A DNA stretch of 64,000 bases, taken from positions 248,001 to 312,000 of the forward strand of contig NZ_CANLVZ010000002.1 in assembly GCF_947494755.1 (NCBI RefSeq), in the 5' to 3' direction. The notes under the pieces are model-generated. The model had not been told where the DNA came from, did no database searches, and saw only the letters and a program-made list of their open reading frames with translations. Below, piece after piece: positions 45,353-53,684 of this stretch. The first letter of the stretch is position 1, and each line of letters starts with the position of its first letter. Made by a program: the position numbers and the translations under genes. Origin of the DNA: an uncultured Tateyamaria sp. Its GTDB lineage: Bacteria > Pseudomonadota > Alphaproteobacteria > Rhodobacterales > Rhodobacteraceae.

Positions 45353-45847
45353 TCAATATGGGTCAGCTACGCCCAGAATGCCAAGTATTTCGACTTCGAG
45401 CGCTTCCATCCGTGACGCGTCCGCATCACGGATGTGGTCATACCCCAATAAGTGCAGCGTGCCATGCACGATCAGATGCGTCACATGGTCCGACAAGCGT
45501 TTGCCCTGCGCCTCTGCTTCGCGCGCGCAGGTGTCATAGGCGATTGCGATATCCCCAAGGCTGACCGATCCGCTTGGGTCGGTCTGCGGCGGGTGCGGCG
45601 CATCCCCGTCCGCATCCGGGCCAAGCGCTGTCTCCGGCCAGCTGAGCACGTTTGTCGGCGTTGGTTTTTCACGGAATGTGTCATTCAGCGCAGCGATATG
45701 TGCATCATCGCAACCCAGCACAGAGAGTTCGGCCCCCGGTATGTCGAGATGATCCAGGGTGGTATTGATGGCACGCGTCGCCGCTGCGGCAAGGTCCGCA
45801 TCTTGCCAGCGGTCGTCTTCGATCAGGATGTCGATGCCATGTGTCAT
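45353..45847 (-). CDS. ybeY: endoribonuclease YbeY
   Basis: A 164-residue single-strand RNase involved in 16S rRNA 3'-end maturation and ribosome quality control. The zinc motif is [15 protein letters not shown] (three His), with TNVLSWP and [10 protein letters not shown] preceding it. I prefer the ATG at 45847, which gives [11 protein letters not shown]; a GTG seven codons earlier is possible. It sits between phoH and corC, in the conserved order. Repeat D occupies the gap to phoH. Confidence 0.95.
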   Translation of the reverse strand: MTHGIDILIEDDRWQDADLAAAATRAINTTLDHLDIPGAELSVLGCDDAHIAALNDTFREKPTPTNVLSWPETALGPDADGDAPHPPQTDPSGSVSLGDIAIAYDTCAREAEAQGKRLSDHVTHLIVHGTLHLLGYDHIRDADASRMEALEVEILGILGVADPY

Positions 45848-45855
45848 ATGTCGGA

Positions 45856-45913
45856 CCGGGGGTTTCACACCCCCGGAGCCCCCGTGCGGTTTATTTCGCG
45901 AAATGAAGGATCA
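45856..45913 (+). repeat. GC-rich intergenic repeat, copy D
   Basis: An eight-base-pair hairpin (CCGGGGGT with ACCCCCGG), then CCCCCGTGCGG and the tail TTTATTTCGCGAAATGAAGG ending TCAG. As in copy C, the tail contains the stop codon of the minus-strand gene, here phoH. Confidence 0.7.
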
Positions 45914-46903
45914 GCTTGCCTCTGTATCGGCCTCATAGGCTTCGATGATCGCGGCCACAAGCGGGTGGCGCACAACGTCCTTTGAGGTGAAGTAATTGAA
46001 GCTGATCTTGGGCACGGATTTCAGTAGCCGTTCGGCATCCGACAGGCCCGAGGGCACGCCGCGCGGCAAGTCGATCTGTGTACGATCCCCGGTGATCACC
46101 ATGCGCGAGCCTTCGCCGAGACGCGTCAGGAACATCTTCATCTGCATGGTGGTCGCGTTCTGCGCTTCGTCCAAGACGACAAAGGCGCGCGACAGCGTGC
46201 GCCCGCGCATGAAGGCCAGCGGCGCAATCTCGATCGTTTTTTCTTCCTTCAGCTTGGCCAGTTGCTTGCCCGGCAGAAAGTCGTTCAGCGCATCATAAAG
46301 CGGCTGCATGTAAGGATCGACTTTTTCCTCCTGCGTGCCGGGCAGGAAGCCGAGCCGCTCCCCCGCCTCGACGGCCGGGCGGCACAGGATGATCTTGTCC
46401 ACATGGCCCGAGATGAACATCGACACCCCCACCGCGACGGCGAGATAGGTCTTGCCTGTGCCCGCAGGCCCGATCCCGAAAGCCAGTTCATTGTCGAATA
46501 GCGATTGCACGTAGGCTTTTTGCGCATCGGTGCGCGGCTCGACCAGTTTCTTGCGGGTCTTGATCTCGATCCGGTTGCCCACGGGCATTTCAAGCTGATC
46601 GCCCTGCCGCGTGCCGGTGTCGACTTCTGAGTTGCCCATGCGCAATTCGCGGTCGACATCCGCCGGTGCCACTTCTTTGCCCGCTTCAAGGCGCAGATAG
46701 AGCGCGTTCAGGACCGCCGCCGCACGGTTCTGCGCGCCCTCTTCACCCATGACGCCAATCACATTGCCGCGGCGCACGATCTGCACCTCAAGCGCGGTTT
46801 CGATGGCCGTCAGATGACTGTCATAGGGGCCGCACAGATCAATCAGCAGCCGATTGTCGGGAAATTCCAGAACCACTTCTTTGGAGGGTTGATCCAGGGT
46901 CAA
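45911..46903 (-). CDS. PhoH-like ATPase (YbeZ)
   Basis: A 330-residue ATPase. Walker A is FGIGPAGTGKTYLAVA, Walker B VVLDEAQNATTMQMKMFLTR and sensor MVITGDRTQIDLP. An N-terminal KH-like region precedes it. It acts with YbeY in RNA and ribosome metabolism. I place the start at a TTG (46903), because AAGGAG lies six bases before it and the protein then opens (M)TLDQPSKEVVLEF; the ATG at 46975 would add 24 residues with no ribosome site or family likeness. The palindrome TGACCGGTCA (46981-46990) lies in the leader. Confidence 0.93.
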   Translation of the reverse strand: MTLDQPSKEVVLEFPDNRLLIDLCGPYDSHLTAIETALEVQIVRRGNVIGVMGEEGAQNRAAAVLNALYLRLEAGKEVAPADVDRELRMGNSEVDTGTRQGDQLEMPVGNRIEIKTRKKLVEPRTDAQKAYVQSLFDNELAFGIGPAGTGKTYLAVAVGVSMFISGHVDKIILCRPAVEAGERLGFLPGTQEEKVDPYMQPLYDALNDFLPGKQLAKLKEEKTIEIAPLAFMRGRTLSRAFVVLDEAQNATTMQMKMFLTRLGEGSRMVITGDRTQIDLPRGVPSGLSDAERLLKSVPKISFNYFTSKDVVRHPLVAAIIEAYEADTEAS

Positions 46904-47011
46904 GGCCTGCTCCTTGTTTGCGAGATTTGCGAGTCTGATTGGGTCAAGCGTGACAAGTTCCCGCCGTGGGTGCAACGCCGTGACCGGTCATTTCATGGAT
47001 TTGAAACAAAA

Positions 47012-47042
47012 AAGGCCGGGGCGTCTGCAACGCTCCGGCCTT
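47012..47042 (-). terminator. intrinsic terminator after the lipoprotein gene
   Basis: A 12-base-pair stem with one G-T pair and a seven-base loop, arms starting AAGGCCGG and ending CCGGCCTT, followed on the minus strand by a run of seven T. It separates the envelope gene pair from phoH. Confidence 0.9.
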
Positions 47043-47062
47043 GATGTGGAATGTGGCGCGGA

Positions 47063-47365
47063 TCAGTTGGGGTCCCGAATGCGCGAGCCACCTTTGAAGT
47101 CGCCTGCGGTGCGGGTGGGTTCGGCCACGCCGGAACAGACCGGTTTGCCGTATTTGTCGAGGCGTGCTGACAGATATCCTTCGACACCGTCGTCGATGAT
47201 CCAGTGATCGCAGCCGTTGGGATCGACCCAGATACCGGCCTGAAGCTGGCTGAGGTCCTTGCGGTCGGTGCCCCGGTCAACCGTCTTGTCCGGTGGCAGG
47301 CCATCGCCGCAAGCCGCAAGAGCCAGGGCCGCAATCAGGGCGGGGACGAGTTTATATTTTGTCAT
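47063..47365 (-). CDS. small lipoprotein with WVDP...DDGVEGY module
   Basis: A 100-residue lipoprotein. The signal peptide ends in a lipobox, LAAC (residues 16-19). The mature part carries IWVDPNGCDHWIIDDGVEGY and then KPVC, closely matching a segment of the OmpA-like protein encoded 12 bases upstream. The two cysteines of the module could form a disulfide. The function is unknown. The gene is co-transcribed with the OmpA-like gene and ends at a strong terminator. Confidence 0.8.
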   Translation of the reverse strand: MTKYKLVPALIAALALAACGDGLPPDKTVDRGTDRKDLSQLQAGIWVDPNGCDHWIIDDGVEGYLSARLDKYGKPVCSGVAEPTRTAGDFKGGSRIRDPN

Positions 47366-47377
47366 TATACGCGTCCC

Positions 47378-47977
47378 TCACTGAATGCAGATGATTTCGA
47401 CACGGCGGTTCTTGGCCATGCCTTGTGCGGTGTTGTTGGCCGCTGCGGGCTGCCGTTCGCCGTAGCCGCGCACATCCGCGATCCGTGCGCCCGAGGCTTG
47501 CGCCACAGCGGCAACCGCGTTGGCCCGGTTCAGGGACAGCCGCAGATTGTAGGCGTCGCTCGCCCGGCTGTCGGTGTGCCCGGTGATGATGAAGCTGGTG
47601 GCGGTCGAGCTTTGGAAGAACTGCGCCAGTCGCTGTTTGCCCGCCGCATGGATACGGAAACTGTCGGTCTTGAAGAACTGGTCGGACTGCATCACACCGC
47701 AGACGTTACCACGGCGACAAACCGGGATCCCTTTGCGGTTGGTGTGAGGCGTCATGTAGCCTTCGGCCCCGTCATCCATAACCCAGTGCTCGCACCCGTC
47801 CGGGTCCACCCAGATGGTTGGAATGTACTGGCCTTTGTCCCGCCCATTCTGCGAGCGCGTGTCCGTGCTAAAGTTTTGCGCCGATACCGGCACCGCCATT
47901 GCCGACGTCAGAACCACAGCGGTGGCAACCGCCATGGTCAAAAGCTTTTTCACTGTTTGGGAATACGAATTCGCCAC
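47378..47977 (-). CDS. OmpA-family outer-membrane/peptidoglycan-binding protein
   Basis: A 199-residue exported protein. A signal peptide ends near VPVSAQ. A module IWVDPDGCEHWVMDDGAEGY and then IPVCR follows, then a C-terminal OmpA domain (about 95-199) with TSFIITGHTDSRASDAYNLRLS and the terminal MAKNRRVEIIC. The OmpA domain would bind diaminopimelate of peptidoglycan. I chose the GTG at 47977 because AAAGGGACAG precedes it and the reading frame upstream is not signal-like; a GTG nine codons later is also possible. With the next lipoprotein gene it forms a unit between miaB and phoH. Confidence 0.85.
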   Translation of the reverse strand: MANSYSQTVKKLLTMAVATAVVLTSAMAVPVSAQNFSTDTRSQNGRDKGQYIPTIWVDPDGCEHWVMDDGAEGYMTPHTNRKGIPVCRRGNVCGVMQSDQFFKTDSFRIHAAGKQRLAQFFQSSTATSFIITGHTDSRASDAYNLRLSLNRANAVAAVAQASGARIADVRGYGERQPAAANNTAQGMAKNRRVEIICIQ

Positions 47978-48176
47978 AGCCCTGTCCCTTTTTTTTGGTC
48001 CCCCGCAAAGATCATCAACACGCCTGAACGTCAGACCGACCTCTGCCATACTGCGCAAAACCGTATGCAATTATTAACGTTCTGTGAACCCGGTATTACC
48101 AGATATTGTGCCTTAAATTGGCACACTTACCATAAGACCGCGCAATTTCGCGGCCGAATTCATCTCATACGGGCGT

Positions 48177-49499
48177 TCAAACCAGTACGCCTGCCAGCGA
48201 ATTGGTCGATGCGCTGGTGATTCTCACCGGCGCGATTTGCCCGATTTCAACGTTGGCATTGTCGACGTGGACAGCGTGCAAATACTCGCTTTTGCCGCCC
48301 ATCTGTCCGGCAAGCCGCCCGGGTTTTTCGAACAGAACATGGACGGTGCGCCCTACCATATCGTTCTGGATGGCATGCTGTTGCTGTGTGATCAACGCTT
48401 GCAACCGCTGCAGCCGGTCGTCGGCTTCGGCCACATCCACTTGCGCCCGCTCAGCCGCAGGAGTGCCGGGCCGGGTCGAGTATTTGAACGAATAGGCGTA
48501 GCCGTAGTTCACTTCCTCAACCAGATCGAGGGTGGCCTGAAAGTCCGCCTCCGTTTCTTCGGGAAAGCCGACGATGAAATCGCCCGACATCACGATATCA
48601 GGCCGCGCGGCGCGGATCCGTTCGATCAGCCGCAGATAGCTGTCGGCGGTGTGGCTGCGGTTCATCCGTTTGAGGATCCTGTCACTGCCCGACTGCACCG
48701 GCAAGTGTAGATAGGGCATCAGCTTGGCGCAGGTGCCATGCGCTTCGATCAGATCGTCGGTCATGTCGTTGGGATGGCTGGTGGTAAAACGGATGCGTTC
48801 GAGCCCATCGACGCGGTCCAGATCCCAGATCAGTTTGGCCAGCGTGTAGTCCGACCCGTCCGGCCCCGCCCCGTGATAGGCATTCACATTCTGCCCCAGC
48901 AAGGTGATTTCGCGCACGCCGCGTTCGACCAGATCGCGCGCTTCGTCCAAGATGCGCGATACAGGGCGCGACACCTCGGCCCCGCGCGTGTAGGGCACCA
49001 CGCAAAACGCACAGAACTTGTCGCAACCTTCCTGCACGGTCAGAAATGCGCTTGGCCCACGCTTGGCCTTGGGGCGCGATGCCAGCTTTTCGAACTTGTC
49101 TTCCTCGGGGAAATCGGTGTCCAGGGCGGTAGCACCAGTGCGGGTCTTGGCCTCCATCTCGGGCAAGCGGTGATAGCTCTGCGGGCCGACGACCAGATCG
49201 ACGGCAGGCTGGCGGCGCATGATCTCGGCCCCTTCGGCCTGGGCCACACAGCCAGCGACACCGATCTTGAGGTCCGGTTTGTCCTTTTTAAGCGCCTTCA
49301 AGCGCCCCAGCTCGGAATAGGTCTTTTCAGCCGCCTTTTCGCGGATATGGCAGGTGTTGAGCAGGATCATATCCGCCTCATCCGCCGACGTGGTTTCCAC
49401 GTACCCCTGCCCGCCCAGTGCTTCGGCCATACGCTCGCTGTCATAGACGTTCATCTGACAGCCATAGGTCTTGATAAAGAGCTTTTTGGGCGTCGACAT
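48177..49499 (-). CDS. miaB: tRNA-2-methylthio-N6-isopentenyladenosine synthase
   Basis: A 440-residue radical SAM methylthiotransferase. The N-terminal UPF0004 domain holds three cluster cysteines ([27 protein letters not shown]), the radical SAM cysteines are in [16 protein letters not shown], and a TRAM domain closes the protein. It converts i6A37 to ms2i6A37 in tRNA. I used the ATG at 49499 ([13 protein letters not shown]). In relatives miaB leads the phoH-ybeY-corC-lnt cluster; here two envelope genes lie between. Confidence 0.96.
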   Translation of the reverse strand: MSTPKKLFIKTYGCQMNVYDSERMAEALGGQGYVETTSADEADMILLNTCHIREKAAEKTYSELGRLKALKKDKPDLKIGVAGCVAQAEGAEIMRRQPAVDLVVGPQSYHRLPEMEAKTRTGATALDTDFPEEDKFEKLASRPKAKRGPSAFLTVQEGCDKFCAFCVVPYTRGAEVSRPVSRILDEARDLVERGVREITLLGQNVNAYHGAGPDGSDYTLAKLIWDLDRVDGLERIRFTTSHPNDMTDDLIEAHGTCAKLMPYLHLPVQSGSDRILKRMNRSHTADSYLRLIERIRAARPDIVMSGDFIVGFPEETEADFQATLDLVEEVNYGYAYSFKYSTRPGTPAAERAQVDVAEADDRLQRLQALITQQQHAIQNDMVGRTVHVLFEKPGRLAGQMGGKSEYLHAVHVDNANVEIGQIAPVRITSASTNSLAGVLV

Positions 49500-49618
49500 G
49501 GGGCGCATCCGGGGTTGAGGCAAATCAGGCTGGCGATGTAACAGTGCCTCGCCCATCTTGCAATGGAGCGCGGTTTAACCGAATGAAAGGGTTGAGCGGT
49601 GCATATACCGGAGCACAT

Positions 49619-50485
49619 ATGCGTTTTGACAGTCTGAACCAGTTCGTGACAACCCCCGAGGCGGTGCCTGCCAAGGGTCCGATTGCCGTGGTGCTGGTCG
49701 AGGACAATATAGAGGTGGCCACCACCCTGCGTCACCATTTGCAGGCCGGTTTTGCCCATGTCATTGCCTGTATGCCACCCCAGTTCGACATGCCTCGCGA
49801 TCTGATCGAGGATGTAGTCCGCATCGACTACGACATGTCCGCCGAGGGCGCGCTCGAGAACGCGATCAACCCGATCATCGCCGCCGTCCCTGCGGGCACG
49901 TGGCTTTATTACTGCTACAACGCCGAGTTCCTGTTTCACCCGTTTTGCGAAACGCGGTCAGTGGGCGAAATGCTCGCCTTCCATACCGAAGAGCGGCGGG
50001 ACGGGATGTTGACCTATGTGGTGGACCTTTATGCCGACGATCTGTGGGAGCATCCGGACGCAGTATCCCTCGACCGGGCGCATCTGGATCGATCCGGTTA
50101 CTATGCGTTGGCGCGGCCTGATGCGAAGGGGCATCCCAAGGAACGTCAGTTGGACTTTTTCGGGGGCCTGCGCTGGCGCTATGAGGAACACGTGCCCGAA
50201 GCGCGCCGCAAGATCGACCGCATTTCGCTATTCAAGACCAAGCCGGGACTGAAGCTGCGCCCCGACCACACGCTGAATGACGAAGAATACAACACCTATG
50301 CCTGCAAATGGCATCACAACCTCACCGCCGCCATCTGTTCATTCCGCACGGCCAAAGCCCTGAAACAGAACCCCGGCAGCACCTACGACATCCACACCTT
50401 CAAATGGCACAACTCCGCCCCGTTCGAGTGGCATTCGCGTCAGTTGCTGGACTTGGGGCTGATGGAGCCGGGGCAGTGGTTCTGA
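49619..50485 (+). CDS. glycosyltransferase-like protein, function unknown
   Basis: A 288-residue soluble protein. The opening strand IAVVLVEDNIEVATTLRHHLQAG and the middle WLYYCYNAEFLFHPF resemble the GT-A fold of family 2 glycosyltransferases that use a DxDEFL motif, but here the acidic motif reads YNAEFLF, so metal binding is doubtful. The C-terminal third is rich in His and Trp (ACKWHHNLTAAICSF, FKWHNSAPFEWHSRQLLDLG). The start at 49619 gives MRFDSLNQF. It is divergent from miaB. A surface-polysaccharide role is possible but unproven. Confidence 0.6.
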   Translation: MRFDSLNQFVTTPEAVPAKGPIAVVLVEDNIEVATTLRHHLQAGFAHVIACMPPQFDMPRDLIEDVVRIDYDMSAEGALENAINPIIAAVPAGTWLYYCYNAEFLFHPFCETRSVGEMLAFHTEERRDGMLTYVVDLYADDLWEHPDAVSLDRAHLDRSGYYALARPDAKGHPKERQLDFFGGLRWRYEEHVPEARRKIDRISLFKTKPGLKLRPDHTLNDEEYNTYACKWHHNLTAAICSFRTAKALKQNPGSTYDIHTFKWHNSAPFEWHSRQLLDLGLMEPGQWF

Positions 50486-50568
50486 GGCACTGAACCCGCC
50501 CCATTTGGGGGGGGGCGTGGTTTGAGGTAGGCTTGGCCCCATCACCAATCGCAGATGGGAGTGCTGAG

Positions 50569-50940
50569 ATGAGTTATGTCGATGGTTTTGTGGCCGCCGT
50601 GCCCACGGACAAAAAGGCGGCGTTCATCGCCCATGCCAAACAGTCCTGGTCTGTCTTTCAGGACATGGGCGCGCTGGCGCAGTGGGAATGCTGGGGCGAT
50701 GAGGTGCCAGATGGCGAAACGACCTCGTTCCCCATGGCCGTAATGGCGCAGGAGGGGGAAACTGTCGTCTTTTCATGGGTGATGTGGCCTGATCGCGTCA
50801 CCCGCAATGCCAGTTGGGAGCGGATGATGAGCGACCCTGAGATGGAAGAGAAAATGGGCGAGATGCCGTTTGACGGCAAGCGCATGATCTATGGCGGGTT
50901 CGAATCTGTGTTCATGCAAGGCGACATGCCCGCGTCCTAG
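50569..50940 (+). CDS. DUF1428 family protein
   Basis: A 123-residue dimeric alpha/beta-barrel type protein. The DUF1428 features are MSYVDGFVAAVPTDKKAAFI, ECWGDEVPDGETTSFPMAVM and VVFSWVMWPDRVTRNASWERM. A GGGAGTGCTGAG ribosome site precedes the ATG. The family is common and small, with no established reaction. Its last four bases overlap the convergent oxygenase gene. Confidence 0.88.
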   Translation: MSYVDGFVAAVPTDKKAAFIAHAKQSWSVFQDMGALAQWECWGDEVPDGETTSFPMAVMAQEGETVVFSWVMWPDRVTRNASWERMMSDPEMEEKMGEMPFDGKRMIYGGFESVFMQGDMPAS

Positions 50941-51716
50941 CGCAGTATGGGAAACCAGTCCTCGCGCAGGCGTTGTCCTTCGATCATGTCGTGCCCCGGA
51001 AATGGGGGCGATGTGGGGCCGGGCCGCGTGACATAGCGCGCATCATCCCCCACCAGCCGCAGCGAGAACGCCCGCCGCCGGGTCCTGGCGGTGTTGCCGC
51101 GCGCGCCGTGCAGCGTGCGGTAGTGAAAGGCGACCGCGTCGCCCGGTTCCATCTTGAACTCGACAATCCGCATACCTTCGGCGTCCGGATCCGGCACGGG
51201 GATGTAATCGCCCTCAAAGAATGCCGTCTCTGACACCCATCGCGTTGGCACCACGTCCTTGGGCCACAGGTGCGAGCCTGCCACGCAGCGCAGCGTCGCC
51301 TTCCGCACGGGATCAAGCGGGGACCAAAAGCTGATCGTCTGCTGGCCTTGTACAAAGTAATAGGGTGCATCCTGATGCCATGGGGTCGCCATGGACGTGC
51401 CCGGTTCCTTGACCAGGACGTGATCGTGAAACAGTTGGACAGATTTCGACCCCATCAGCGTAGCTGCCGCATCGATTACCGCAGCGTCCCGCACCACCTC
51501 CTGAAATTCAGGAATACGCTGCCAATTGCAGTAGTCATCGAAAAACAGCCCCGTCTCCCCCGCCCGATCATTGGTCGAGGCGTAAGGGCCGGGATCAGCC
51601 ATGTTGCGCTCAACACCGGCGCGCAGGGTTTCAACGTGAGGGGCGAACAGCCCACGGATCAGGACAACCCCATCCGCACGGTAGGTTTGCGCTTCCTGCG
51701 CTGCGACAACCGTCAT
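50937..51716 (-). CDS. phytanoyl-CoA dioxygenase-family oxygenase
   Basis: A 259-residue Fe(II)/2-oxoglutarate oxygenase. The iron ligands are His114 and Asp116 in ATPWHQDAPYY, with the distal His in AFHYRTLHGARGN and an Arg near the C-terminal part of the sheet for 2-oxoglutarate. It starts directly after the irr stop codon without any gap, so the two are co-transcribed. Iron dependence gives a loose link with an iron regulator. The substrate is unknown. Confidence 0.85.
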   Translation of the reverse strand: MTVVAAQEAQTYRADGVVLIRGLFAPHVETLRAGVERNMADPGPYASTNDRAGETGLFFDDYCNWQRIPEFQEVVRDAAVIDAAATLMGSKSVQLFHDHVLVKEPGTSMATPWHQDAPYYFVQGQQTISFWSPLDPVRKATLRCVAGSHLWPKDVVPTRWVSETAFFEGDYIPVPDPDAEGMRIVEFKMEPGDAVAFHYRTLHGARGNTARTRRRAFSLRLVGDDARYVTRPGPTSPPFPGHDMIEGQRLREDWFPILR

Positions 51717-52136
51717 TCAGGATTTACGGCGCAGCCGGATCACCACATCCACCGATGCAATCTCGGCCCCCGCAGGGGCGTCTGGCAATTGCGCGATCAC
51801 CAATTGATCAGACGGGGCGTCCGTCAGCTTGGCATCGTCCTCCCAGAAAAAATGGGGGTGGTCGTGGGTGTTGGTGTCGAAATAGCTTTTGGAGCCATCG
51901 ACCGTGACCTCTTGCATGAGGCCCGCATCACAGAAGGCGCGCAAGGTGTTGTAGACCGTGGCCAGCGATACGGCCTCGCCCTGATCCTTGGCCGCCTCGA
52001 ACAGGCTTTCGGCCGTCACATGCCGGTGCTGTCCGTCGCCAATCAGCAAAGCCGCCAGCGTCACGCGCTGCCGGGTGGGGCGCAAACCTGCGCCCGCCAA
52101 CCATGTGGTGCCAACCTGATGCTGATCCTGTGTCAT
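51717..52136 (-). CDS. irr: iron response regulator Irr (Fur family)
   Basis: A 139-residue Fur-family regulator. The winged helix includes GLRPTRQRVTLAALLI and SLATVYNTLRAFCDAGLMQEV. The metal/heme region reads HDHPHFFWED (residues 91-100), with Pro where many rhizobial Irr proteins have a His in the HHH motif. Irr senses heme or iron status and controls iron-using genes in alphaproteobacteria. It lies close to fabA, a conserved association in this order, but here an oxygenase gene stands between them. Confidence 0.9.
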   Translation of the reverse strand: MTQDQHQVGTTWLAGAGLRPTRQRVTLAALLIGDGQHRHVTAESLFEAAKDQGEAVSLATVYNTLRAFCDAGLMQEVTVDGSKSYFDTNTHDHPHFFWEDDAKLTDAPSDQLVIAQLPDAPAGAEIASVDVVIRLRRKS

Positions 52137-52212
52137 CGCGTCCTCTGATCGCCCTTGCCTACATATAAAGGGTCAAACTTTTGCAAATCAATCGCAATCG
52201 CCCCGAAGTGCA

Positions 52213-52998
52213 TTATGCCACACGCCCGAAAAAGCCCATCTGTTCGTCCTTGGTGAAGGCGCGACCGGGTGTGTCGTAATGGGACAGCACCGCAACGATG
52301 CGCGATTTCGGCCCCTGCACGGTGCTGACCCGGTGCGCGGTATTCACCCCGAGAAAGACATTCAGCGTGCCCGCAGTCTGCGGCAGTTGGGTCGGTGCGA
52401 TCTGACCATTCAGCAAGGCGGCAATGCCTGCGTGATTGGGATCATCGGCGCTGCGCAAGTCCTGTGCGTATTCGAATACCCCGCCCGCGTCCGGTTCCTG
52501 TAACAACAGCGTCGTGGTAAAGATAGACCGGTCGAAATGCCAGTTCAGCGCCTCACCATCGCGGTATTCCAGCACATTGATCCCCGCGAGCGCATCATCC
52601 ATCACATAAAGCTGCGGCCGATCCATCACCGCCGCCAGAAAGGTCGCGAATTCGGGCCAGTTGTACAGCCGATCCAGCGGCGTGCCCCGCAACTGGTCGT
52701 GGCACAGCGTGTGGTTCGAGGTCTCGACTTTCTTGAGGGCCGGGTCGTCCGGGTCCACCCCGTCGATGGTGTCTTTGAAATAGATGTTGTGCCAACGGCT
52801 GTGATGAAAGGACTCGTGCGCCATACGCGGGTGCACGTGGTCCAGCACCTGCGCCAATGCGGCAGGCCGCATGAACCCATCAAAGTTGAACAACCCATCC
52901 CGCGCCAGACCGGCCTTGGCGCTGTCGACAAGGGCGTGCCACGCCGGGGTATGGGGGCGATCCAGCGGGAACCGCTCAAGGTCAAGAATATCATCCAT
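52213..52998 (-). CDS. HalD/BesD-like Fe(II)/2-oxoglutarate oxygenase
   Basis: A 261-residue oxygenase. The core WHFDRSIFTTTLLLQEPDAGGVFEY (split by position: residues 153-177) is typical of the HalD/BesD/ArpA group, which contains amino-acid halogenases and hydroxylases. In halogenases the iron ligand Asp is replaced by Gly or Ala; here His154 and Asp156 are both present, so hydroxylation is expected. The distal His is in VNTAHRVSTV and the 2-oxoglutarate Arg in GPKSRIVAVLSHY. The start at 52998 excludes 12 extra residues. It lies between irr and the divergent fabA. Confidence 0.82.
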   Translation of the reverse strand: MDDILDLERFPLDRPHTPAWHALVDSAKAGLARDGLFNFDGFMRPAALAQVLDHVHPRMAHESFHHSRWHNIYFKDTIDGVDPDDPALKKVETSNHTLCHDQLRGTPLDRLYNWPEFATFLAAVMDRPQLYVMDDALAGINVLEYRDGEALNWHFDRSIFTTTLLLQEPDAGGVFEYAQDLRSADDPNHAGIAALLNGQIAPTQLPQTAGTLNVFLGVNTAHRVSTVQGPKSRIVAVLSHYDTPGRAFTKDEQMGFFGRVA

Positions 52999-53134
52999 GC
53001 CCCGACTGTGCCCGAAGCATGTGCGGGATGGCAAGTGGACCGCACGGCCCCCGCTCTTGCGCTTTTTGCGTTCTCAGTGCTAGACGGGCCTGACCCCGCG
53101 ACGCGGGACATGTGCGCAAATAAACGAGGCCAGA

Positions 53135-53644
53135 ATGGCAGAATATCCAACGAGTTTCGACAAAGACGCCTTGCTCAAGTGCGCCCGTGGCGAGCTGTTT
53201 GGCCCCGGCAATGCGCAACTGCCCGAACCGCCCATGCTGATGATGGACCGGATCACGGATGTGTCCGGTGATGGCGGCGAACATGGCAAGGGTCACATCG
53301 TGGCCGAGTTCGATATCACGCCTGATCTGTGGTTCTTTGACTGCCATTTTCCGGGCAATCCGATCATGCCGGGCTGTCTGGGTCTGGACGGGCTGTGGCA
53401 ACTGACAGGCTTCAACCTTGGCTGGCGCGGCTGGCAGGGGCGCGGTTATGCGCTTGGGGTGGGCGAAGTGAAGCTGACAGGCATGGTCCGCCCGGATCGC
53501 AAGATGCTTACGTATTACGTCGATTTCACCAAAGCCGTGCAAACCCGCCGCCTGACGATGGGTGTCGCAGACGGGCGGGTGGAAGCGGACGGCGAAGTGA
53601 TCTATCAGGTCAGGGACATGAAGGTCGCGCTGAGCGAAAGCTGA
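53135..53644 (+). CDS. fabA: 3-hydroxydecanoyl-ACP dehydratase/isomerase
   Basis: A 169-residue hot-dog enzyme that both dehydrates 3-hydroxydecanoyl-ACP and isomerises the product, opening the route to unsaturated fatty acids. The active site lies in [24 protein letters not shown] (split: His in CHFPGNP, Asp in LGLDGLW). It is the first of fabA-fabB-fabI. GAGGCCAGA precedes the ATG. The length matches the family. Confidence 0.97.
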   Translation: MAEYPTSFDKDALLKCARGELFGPGNAQLPEPPMLMMDRITDVSGDGGEHGKGHIVAEFDITPDLWFFDCHFPGNPIMPGCLGLDGLWQLTGFNLGWRGWQGRGYALGVGEVKLTGMVRPDRKMLTYYVDFTKAVQTRRLTMGVADGRVEADGEVIYQVRDMKVALSES

Positions 53645-53684
53645 GTCCGTCCGAGCGCCCGAAAGCAGCAAAAGGACCATAAAC

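Noticed and set aside
48071-48176. Short inverted repeats (GTGCC/GGCAC and CCGCG/CGCGG) after miaB
   Set aside because: The stems are only five base pairs with no T run, too weak to call a terminator with any confidence.
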